Shown here: piece by piece, positions 1 to 10,900 of the stretch
Layout: every line of letters starts with the position of its first letter
Numbering within the stretch: the stretch's first letter is position 1
DNA from: Reticulitermes lucifugus
Lineage: Eukaryota; Arthropoda; Insecta; Blattodea; Rhinotermitidae
Length of the DNA stretch: 26,569 nt
Direction of reading: 5' to 3'
Assembly (NCBI GenBank): GCA_026260175.1
Contig: JAKCWW010008320.1
Span: 1 to 26,569, forward strand
Notes under the pieces: model-generated
The model's input: only the letters and a program-made list of their open reading frames with translations
Told to the model about the DNA's origin: nothing
Databases searched by the model: none
Made by a program: the position numbers and the translations under genes

Positions 1-1696
1 ACAGTCACGTGGCAACCTGTGGTGTAGAAACAGTGCAGGAGCTGTGCGTGAGCCACGTGGTGTTGGGGAGTGTGGAGGGGGAAGAAGAAGGAGGAGAGCT
101 TTGCTGAGACACATGAAGCACTGATGAAAGTAAAATCTTTCTTTTATGGGCACAGCACGAGTTACAGTGATCGTGAAAGTGTTCTAGGCCTTGAAAAATC
201 GTACTTTGAATTGAGGAGTAAAGTTTGCACAAAACAAACGTCAATGAAATATTTTCTCAGCATGACGTAATAATAATAATCATTAAATTGTTCTTATCTA
301 TAATTTTTTATAGTTTCCCGGTACTATCGTTTTCCCGTATGTATCGTTTTTGTTTTCCATCCCCCTGAAAAACGATGGATAGAGGTTTCACTGTATTTAA
401 TTTCAGTATGTTTTCTACAATACCACAGAAATTTGAAAGAGTGGGGGAGGGACTTCAATTTTGCTTGGTAACAGTCTGTTAGCTTCATATTCATAATCTG
501 TACTCCCCAACAAATACTATTAGGGTGAACAAATCAAGGAGGATGAGAAGGAGAGGACATGTAGCAGACATGGAAATATGAGAAATGTATACAAAAGTTT
601 AGTAAGATAATCTAAATTGAAAAGAACTACATATACATGAGAAAGTAATATTAAAAAGGATTTCAAAGAAGTAGCATGTGAGGACATGAAGTGGCTTCAA
701 TTGGCTGAGAACACTATGCAGTGATGGGATCTTGTGTACATAGCAATGGATCTCAAACTTCCATAAATGGATATGAATTCCTTGAACATACAGCTGAATC
801 TCAAATTGTCACAAAGGATATCATTTATCTTTCACATCTGGAACCTGTAAAAATGGGACATGTCTAAATTAAAATTAAAGTCCAGGAATCTTCAAACTCA
901 ACTGCAAGAATCTTCACTTTTTACATTTTCTCTCTCTGTATATTAATAATAATAATTAAGAGCTGATATTACACTTACATTTATTTTGCATTTTAGTTTT
1001 TAATTTCAGAAATACTATGCAAGAAGCAATAACTTAAAGACGAGAAACTCCTTCACAGATTTAGGGTAAAAACTTTTTACACAGAAAACACAAGATCAAA
1101 TTTTAAAAGTGTATTTTAAAACCTTTTTACTCCACGCTCCACAAGAATACTGGCTGTAGTTTTCCAACATCATATTTTATATACTTTAATAAAGATAAAT
1201 ATGTTAAATGGTGACTTATGTCAGACAATATGGCATTTTTTTTTAAATTCTTGTTTCCATTGTAAAGGATGAGATCTCATTCTACTCTCGACCTTGATGT
1301 TGCGCTCCATTTTCCTCAAATTATTTTACAATTGTATACCTGATGATGGCCACATAGGTCAAAACATATGGTATTAAATACTGAACATCTAAAATATTGA
1401 GTAGTGATTGATGGTCTTTGTATTATTTCAATACTGTCAAGGATTCTGCACCACAGATAGAGTTACGTTCCTTGATTTAATTTCAGAGCCATTTCATATT
1501 ACACTGCACATATCAGAAATGTGAAATTGCCTCTAGTTTTCATACTTGTACCCTAACTTCAAGTATAGGACAGGTAAATAAGGAACTGAAAGCAATCTGC
1601 AGGGTTCAAAAATGTTCCAAAACATAAAAATGCCTATGTTTGACAGCAAATCACACTTTTTCAATCAAAGCAACCTGTTTCAACACAAGCAATTAC
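1..1696 (-). other. Part of aminopeptidase intron 9
   Basis: I searched both strands for the continuation after SYNK and saw none, so this is read as intron that runs past the left edge. ORFs here are short and match nothing I know. The only distinct signal is the motif at 1336-1374, listed separately. Confidence 0.6.
1336..1374 (+). ncRNA. Hammerhead-ribozyme-like core motif (degenerate)
   Basis: CTGATGA (1340-1346) is followed by a small hairpin (TGGCC/GGTCA) and AAAAC. The flanks ATAC (1336-1339) and GTAT (1371-1374) pair. This matches a minimal hammerhead layout, except that G12 is A and the base expected at the cleavage site is G, so it should be inactive. It may be a fossil of a retroelement end. 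Confidence 0.35.
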
Positions 1697-1945
1697 CTTG
1701 TTATAGGAAATTATGTCAAAAATAGACTCAATCTCTACAGGATCATGTACTGCTACTGATATGGGATGACTGCTTGCTAGAGCGTCTAGGTTCAGTGCTG
1801 GGTGAGTTTTGTCCAGAATAAACTGATCCATCATCTTCCAGCTAGGCATGATATGGTCCACTCCAAGGTACTCCAGATAGCTGGCAAAGCCTTCATTCAG
1901 CCACAAATCATTCCACCACTTCATCGTTACAAGGTTACCAAACCA
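1697..1945 (-). CDS. Aminopeptidase coding exon 9 (third zinc ligand and catalytic Tyr)
   Basis: The exon covers residues 412-494 in phase 0 on both sides. It begins [21 protein letters not shown]429 lies 18 residues after HELAH, as required for the third zinc ligand. It ends DIISYNK, where Y492 is the transition-state Tyr of the family. The donor is GTAATT. The family would next read G-x-x-x-x-M-L, which I do not find in 1-1696, so the next exon is outside the window. Counting the short start exon, this is the ninth coding segment. Confidence 0.96.
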
Positions 1946-4900
1946 CTGGCAAAGAAACAATGTCTTGTGAAATCTTTCTAATCCATGAGTATAACATGTC
2001 ACTACCCTTGAGCTACACTACTGAAGATTTTTGGTGCCCATGGTGGTGGTGTCTTGGGTGCAGCTGTGATGACATAATGGTTGAGACTGATGTGAATCAG
2101 CCAGTTGTCTCTCATGCAAAGCACTTCAAAGAACTTCAGAAATTAATAAAAGCCAGAAAATATGGTAGATGATGTTCAAACTCTGACTTCTGAAAGTGCA
2201 ATAAAAGAGGCAATGCATTTAAAAGGCTTCCAGTTCCTAACTGTTGCAAATTTCATTTGGGTTAGCTCAGAGCATTTTAAATGACAATCTGAACATGTCA
2301 GACTGCTACCAAATTCATGCCCCACCTACCGAGTGAAAAGCAGAAGCAGAATCATATGAACACATGACAGGGCCTTCAAGAGAGGTTTGCAAGAGACCCA
2401 AAATACTCTGTGATTTCTTACTTTTCCCAGAACTCAAGATGGTGTTAAAGCAAAGATGTAATGATATCACCATTATTCAAACAATGCAATTAACAAGATG
2501 CTTTGAAAGGCAGCACAACTGCTGGGTTTGCTGCTAAAGACCCATAGAGACTACTTAGGTGGGGACAACACTGATTCAAAAGTAAGTGTTGGTGTTATTG
2601 AGAAATAAATTCAGCCCAGAAATTACCTGATCACACCACACATTCATGTAGCAATTACTTGTTGCAGTTAAATACCTGATGGGCTAACTCATGTGCTACA
2701 ACAATGGCAACCCACTGATGGCCTGCTGCTGACGTCTCATCCACATCATACATGATAGAGCTTTCTCTGTATGTGATCAGTCCCCAGTTTTCCATTGCTC
2801 CAGCAGCAAAATCAGGAATTGCAATTAAATCTGAAACAAAAGCAATAACACACTATTAGAGGGATCTGTAATCATGAAATGTCATTTATATGTAAAGGGT
2901 CATGTACATGTAAATTGTGTTGTAGACATAGGGACACTCCTAAATAATGGGTTCGAAGTGATGATAAAATCTACACTAGAGACAAGGATTTTCTTTAAAT
3001 TGAGCAGTATGAAATGAGTTCTATAATTGAACACCTGCTTACAAAGTACATAAACTTTTTCTTTATCATGACATAAAGGTACATGAGAGCACAGGTAAAC
3101 TTGTCCCTGTGCATGCAATGAAGGCACAGTGGCAAATGAAGTACAGCTCCGTGCATTCTTAATATTGGCACCTGATGGAGGTGGTCCGCTTCATGCCCCA
3201 GCTACTTTTTCCTGGGAAAAGAGACCACATTATCCACTGAATAGAGACTGTGTAATCCCCACAACTGGTATGGAGGATTTGGAGGACAAAAAATTATTTT
3301 GCCTCTGGCAGGAATCAAATCACAGTTCCTCCATCATCCAGCCCCTACCCTAGTCACTATACTCACTACACTTTCCTGTCTATTATTATGGAACAAAATT
3401 TTCAACATATATAGTGGAGGAAAAAAAACATAGGGAATATATATACAATGTAATGTTGCAGCATATTTGCGTAACAATTGTTATAATGAAAATGCAAAAA
3501 TGTGTTGTGTGTATTGAGCTATATGTTACTGTCAACAATATAAAAATACTGAGTGTTGCACAAAAATGTTTTTATGGTGAATTTATGTCACCAGCAACAG
3601 TAAAACATACTTAGGTCTTCATGTAAAGTGCCCAATATGTTTGCCAATTGTAACAAAATTTGGAGTTTCTTGACAGATTTTTATAAAAGTCCCCAATATC
3701 AAATTTTGTGGAAATCCATCCAGTGGGAGCCATCCTACTACACACACAGAGGCGGACACACAGACGGATATGATGAAGCTAATATGCGCTTTTTGCGACT
3801 ATGCAAATGCACCGAGGAAGTGTCTAAAGTGATTATAATGTCATTATTTGTGTTCCCTTTCCATAAATGTCACACCCTTTACAAAACACACAAAAACAAA
3901 TTTAATTTACCTTGCTTTGGCAACGGATAAGGGACTCCAAAGAACTCTTCATAATAATCCATTGCATCTGCAGCAGTTAACAATGCAAAACTGGCTTGGG
4001 ATATCATTTCATTAGGAGCGTACACTGAAACAGAGACTTTCTTCCGAGTCTCTCTAGTCATATGCTTGTAGTCACAAACAACAAATGCTACTAGATACGT
4101 GCTCATCTCCACAGACTCTTGAAAGTCATCACGCAACTGTAACAATTGTAACATTTTTCATTTTGAAACTGATGAAATACAGCAAACAAAAATAAATATC
4201 ACCATCCCTCAAAACAGATCTACTATTAGGGAATTCAGAGCTCCACAAATGTCTTAACTCAGTACATCTTTGGATACCTCATAATTCATTAAAATGGCAT
4301 GTATTTCTTTCTTCCATTACTTTTCCTTAGTCAAACAATGAAGTTCTGAGTTATGTACATTACCACATAAACACCTGTAATTGTTTCTTCTTCTTTTTCT
4401 TCCTCTTCTACAAAGTAATATTTAATGACAGGACCATATTTTCTCTATAACCACAATCCTAAAATGCATAAATGCCAATGACAGCTAGTTGAATACATTC
4501 AGGCAGGGCACTTGAGACTGAAACCAGGCCAACTAAATAAAACTAACCATATTTCCTTGGCTTTCCAGGATTTATTCAAGTGTCCTTATTGTCTGACATG
4601 CATGCATGCACACACATGCATGTGATTAAACATCAAATGCATAATATGTTGGATTCACATCCACATGCACATACACACAACTGTCAATTATGTATGACAT
4701 GTACAACTGAAACCTGTTAGTGAAACTCCCATGGCAGTGTAGATGGTGCCACTGTGAACTTAAATTGGTAAATATATTGGTAGACACTTGCGCAGAACAG
4801 TATAATCGACTGGGTGAGTAGCTAGTACAAACTATGTTACAGCACGACTTAAAGATGGTGTACTAAGTAGTGAATCCATCCACACAGGACCAGAGGGACA

Positions 4901-7900
4901 TCAAGGCATCCCTGTTTCTAGACTTGAAATCATGTAATGACAACATCAATGCAAACCTTTACTTCCAAATGCTTCAAAAGCTGTTACCAATATCAAGAAC
5001 AAATGTCAAGGTAACCCCACCTAAGGCATCATCCTGCTACACAACAATGTCCGTTCTCATGTGGCCCACAGAGCTCAGGACCAACTGAATTCCATGTGAT
5101 GGGAGGTGCTCAAACAACCTGTATACAGTCTAGGCTTATTGCTATACAACTTCAGTAACTCTGGACCATTAAACAAAGCCCTGATAAACCACACGTTCAC
5201 ATCATATGATGATGTGCAGGAAGTTGTACTACAGTGGTTAATGCAGCAGTTCAAGGAATTCTTTATTGCTGGGATACACAGACTTGTGTATCAATGGAAC
5301 TCATTTCTAAATGCCTGTGGTGATTCTTCCTAATTGCTGCAATACCTTCAGCCATGAGCATACTCAAATGGGTTTCAGTTGTACATGTACATGCATGATA
5401 ATATAATGGCACAGATTTGACAATCAGAAGCAAATTTACATGTACATAACAATCCATAACAAAGCACTACTGGTGTCAATTTAGATTCAGAAGGTGGAAG
5501 GACAACTGATCACTTTGTGTGGTCAGCTGCAGCACAGTAATCGAGCTGAGCTTAACTTGGTTAATCGGTTACCTAGTTAGTTTAAAACAGCATGTTTCAA
5601 CTGTTGAGGGTGAATGGCATTGAATGAGATATAATATAATAATTATTAATGATAATTACCAAGAAATTCTGTAAGTTACCATTCAAAAATTGCAGATATT
5701 TTGAAAAATCATAATACCTAGAGAGAAACATAGCATATTGTTGGGGAACACCTTTCATGTAGACAGCAGTGTAGTTAGGGGTTTCACAGCTTTCAAAAAT
5801 TATTTTATAATCGTTCAATAATGTAGAGAGTACATAAATAGAACTGTGCAAATTCTTACCCACTCACATCAGGTTACCATATCGAACAAAATTAACACAC
5901 TTAAGTGGAATACTGACACATGCTCTCACTTCAATTACGCAAACAATCCATTATGATCATAAGAAGCTAACCAGACCAGTCCCCATGTAGAAGCCAGCAT
6001 CTTCTGTGTTGATGACAGGCATGTTGAAGAGAGCAATGTGAAATCTATCTCTGAATATTGACATTTTGAATCGTGCTTTGAACTGTGGCTCGTCAAAGCA
6101 AGGGAAAGCTGATCTGGCATATGTAGGTTCAAAATGTGTAGTTGCTAAATATCTGCAATACAATAATGCAAATAAACAAAATAGGCATTGCATGTATACC
6201 ATATTTGGTAACAGTCACTTTTTGCAAATTTGCAAACATGCCTAAAAATGAGGCAATATGTCATAACAGTGGAAGAATGGGATAAGTACTTCCAAGTCAG
6301 CTGTTACATGAAACAAATCATATGCCTGCACTATATGTGCTGTTCCACTGTACATAAATATGCTTACTTGGTTTCACCATCCACTGTGTGATAACTGCTA
6401 ATATAGAAGCCTTCCAGCTCACGAGAAAGCCAAAATTGGAAACGAAGATTCAATGTATAATGACCTCTCCTTTTGAACTTTTCCCTGATCTGTAGGTATA
6501 TCTGCTGGGCAGCTGGATACTCTAACAATCTTGTTATATTTAACAGCTGACCTTTCCCATTCTGGACATTCTGCAAAGCAAACATCAACTACTGTTCATC
6601 TCTTATGGCAAATTAGTTTCTTTCACACTGATAACTAACACTTTGGCACCTAATATCAGGTATATCACCACGCAGTGTGATGATCAAAACACCAAACTTC
6701 AGGTTAAGGTGATGGAATTTAATGGCCTTCCTTATTCAGATCTCATTCAAACTCCGGTCTTCTGCAGCTCCCACCAGGCATTTAATTCTGGTGTCAAACA
6801 GCTAATTCTACATGAAAATCTTGAAAGAGTAGATTTAAAATGTGAGTGGCAGAACTTCCCTCTGTGTAAAAAAGGTGGGAACGTGAAACAAATCATTCAT
6901 CACTTTATACATAAAAGATTAAAAAACATTGAGTAAAAAGTTTTACCATCATGCCATAAAAACATTATCTTGCTGCAGTGTTTAAATACACAGTAAATGT
7001 ACCTTACATATTCACAATGAAGAAATATGTTTCAATGAAATCTATTGGATCTAGCAATGTCTATCTCATGGACAAACTTTATTCACACCTGACAGAATTT
7101 TATAGAGTATTGCAACTGTGTATGTGAATCTGGCATATACCTATATGATGTCAGATATGGACAATCCTGAAGCAAAGATATATATGAAACATGAAAAGAA
7201 TTTTGTGGTGGACAAAGTGGCACTGGGCTACGTTTTCCTCTCAAATACTACGTCAGTCCTCTTCTGTCAGTATGATTTCACCAATTTTGCATATTCATTT
7301 TTTCACCTATCCTATCACTGATGCTATTCTTTTATGGTTCAACATGTCCTAATGAGCCAACACCTCCTCATTGTCCAGGCTTCACGATCACACTCAGACT
7401 CACCACACTCAGTAGGACTCCTCTGGATGAGTGATCAGCCCTTCACAACGACCTCTACCTAACAACAAACAACACACACAAGGGGCAGATTTCCATGCCC
7501 CCGGCGAGATTCAAACCTGCAATACCAGCAAGTAAGTGGCCACAGACCCATGCCTTAGACTGCACAGCCATTGGGATCAGTCAGCACTGATGATATATAA
7601 TCTCAGTAATTAACAGCATCATTAAATACATTAAATAACATATTCAAAAGACTTAAAAACAGCCAGATCTCTTTTGTTTTCCTTCAAAGTAATCTACCTT
7701 GGTTGCAATAAACTTTTTACATCTTTCTAAAAGTTACACAAAAGAGTCATCAAAGGCATCCAAAGGAACTGCATTTATGTTCTTCTTGATGTTCTCAACA
7801 ACCTGAAATCTTCTTCCTTTGAGGGCAATTTTCACTTTAGGGAATATAAAAAGGTAGGATGGCACCAGGTCAGACAAATGAGTTGGTTGGCTGTTCAGCA

Positions 7901-10900
7901 CGACACGATTCACCATGAACCACTTCACCATCATGGCAGAATGAACCGGGGCATTAGCGTGCGAAAGGAACCAAGTGGCTTTCTCTGAATATTGCAACAT
8001 CACTCTCAACATTAATTCAATATCCTTTCCAGCACCTGCACACAGAACTTAGTGTTCACTGAAATTCATTTTTAGATCACACCCTGTTTATAAAAAAAAA
8101 AAGGTGATGGATGTTGTTTTGATCCTCAACACTTGCAGACATAACTTTCTGACCCTTGCTGATTATTCTGTTCTCCATTCTGTGTTCCAAAATTTTGTTT
8201 CAAGATTTTACATAAACACCAAACACTTGTCTCCAGTATCAATGCAATTGAGAAAATGTTGATTGGTCTGAGAGGTCTGGGTGAAGTTTTCACAAGTTGT
8301 GACTCCGTGCTCCTTTTGCTCAACTGTGAGGCTGTGTGGTACAAACTTCATACAGATCTTCCTCTCTTCTAAATAATCATGAAGAATCTGACAAATCATC
8401 TTCCAGTTTATGTGCAGTTCATCCTCCAACAATTTTAGGGTCATTTAAAAGTATACACCCATCAATTCATGAACTTTTGTAACTACTTCTGGATTCCAAG
8501 CAGTTGACAGCTGCTCCCTCCTTGGATCACCTTAAAGGTCCTCATGTCTCCCCCTGAGTCTTCTAATCATTTTATAGCATGCATAAGAGATACAGCTTCA
8601 TTTTCATAACAGTTTCAAGTACCTGTGGGTTTCTGCAGCCATTTTCTCAAGTCTGAAACAAAACTTGATATTTGCTCACTGCTCCACAACAACAGAGAGA
8701 AACGTAACTTAAGCACGGGACTGCTGTGGATGAACAGGTAGAGCTAGAACTTTCTTTTCATTAATCCCTACTGGTAATAACATTAACTAACATAAATGGG
8801 TTACAAATTATTTATGCACTGAACCATACTTGCATGATAGCATCAGTCCTGGAACTTTACTATCTGACCTTGTACATGACAGTACATGAATTCAGTGCTT
8901 ACCTTTTCTGTTATTGTCAGATTTTTACTGTGGAAGACAATAAAATTGGTCTCCTTTTCTACATGAAATTCTATTGTCACCTGACCTGAAATAAAAAGCA
9001 ATGTCAACACAGTGGAACATGCCATGAATATAAAATAAAATAATTAATGTTATAACCTTTACCATCCAGAGATATAGGGTTTAAAACATCTGGTATTACA
9101 CGGCTGGCAGCCAGATTTTAGCTTGACAATAACAGTACTGAAAAAATATAACATACTGCAAACTCAACTATGCATATATGATGTTGCAACAGTGCAATAC
9201 ACATCCCAAAAAGGTTATGAAATATGAAGGAGATTCACTCGAGAACTTCACTCACATAAAATACCTGCAGTTCAGGAAAATTCCTCAGGTTGTTTAAGAA
9301 TATGGCTATGAAGCCTCTAAGCTGAGCTAAGTTTAGCTGACCTAAACTGATCAAACATCCTTGAGTACCCATAAAACAGAAATATATTTCTCTTAGTGAA
9401 CCTACCTTCCCACTTACCTACCTACCTACGTGAAGTCTCAAGTGCAACCTAGGGTGTGTGCATATGAATTTGTAATCAATCTGTACGTTCAAATGCCTAT
9501 TCTGCGTTATTACAAGGTTACTTCACATTTAAATAATTACAATGATGATCAAAATCACAAACTTCATCACAGAAAAATATTTTCTCAGACATATAACCTC
9601 CACTTTTCACAGTGAGTCTACAAAAACAATTCTTTTTGCAGAACATAACTCTGGCATACCGGTGACAGTCCCAGTCCAGCTGGTTCCAACTGACTAATGG
9701 TTTCTTCACGGATTAAAAAAAAAGTTATTGTCATGAGGAGGGAGACACGGCCTGAAGCAAAAGTTATTACAGTAACTCTAATCATGTCCCTGAGAGCATG
9801 AAAGTACAATGCCAGCTTGCTTAAGGGATTCAGCTCACAAGTCCTTCCTCTTATCACACTGGAACATGACATGGGCGCTCAGCCATGTGTTCTGAGTCAC
9901 AGACAGTGGATCAACAGTGCGTGTGAGAAATGCGAGTGTCCATTCACAATATTTTAGCAAAGTTTGCATCATGGGTAAGATATCACTGAAAGTTCTTTTT
10001 CATAATACATAATTATGGTGTACTCCAAATTTCATAAGACAATAAAAAAAAGTTACATACAGGTAAACAAATACATGAGTTACTTGTTTAAACATTCCAA
10101 CATGTTTCAGCCTATCGGCCATCTTCAAGGATACCATTTAATACAATAAGACAATACTCAAAACCATCAGGACATTTCGATTATTACACTTATCTCTCAT
10201 ACTTTTTTCTCTTCCTGTTGGCAGGGTATGCAATGGTTTGACTATTGTCTTATTGTATTAAATGGTATCCCTGAAGATGGCTAACAGGCCAAAACAGGTT
10301 GGAATGTTTAAATAAATAATGCAGGTATTTAAAGTATTCCGTGTTGGCTGTAGTGTATTTGTAAAAAAAAAAGTGAACAGTGCCATGCGAAGAAAAATAT
10401 ACAAAATAGTGGAAACATCTCAAATGACAGGTTCAGTTCTGGACAGAAAGAAAATATGAAAATGTTAAAACTATGGAGAAATTGTATCATAATGATGCAT
10501 GAATGAAAACAAAGCTCCAGAAAATCTTTGTACCAGGTAGCTGTTCAACCTGGAATGTCAAAATCTCAGTTCACATGGCAACAAAACTTGCAAGGCTACA
10601 TCCACATAAAATCACAGCCATACAATAATGCTATCCTGCAGACTGGGAAGCAAGAAGCTGATAGGGCAGGTGGTTTCAAGACTCAACAACCAACAGATTT
10701 CTTGATCCAGAAAGCACTTTTTTCTTTTTTTGATAAGGCATGGTTTACACTAGATGGGAATGTAAACAGAGAGAATAACAAATATTGGTGTTCCAAAAAT
10801 CTCCATGCAGTTCATTAAGTTCCTTTGCAGGATCTTAAAGTCACAGTCTGGTGTGTGGTGAGTGCATGAAAAGTAATAAGGCCAATGTTTGTCAAAGAAA

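Noticed and set aside
1-1660. Next exon of the aminopeptidase
   Set aside because: No frame on the minus strand gives the G-x-x-x-x-ML block expected after SYNK, so the exon must be further left.
5597-5863. Extra aminopeptidase exon in intron 6
   Set aside because: Exon 6 joins directly to exon 7 in the conserved order, and this frame has no family match.
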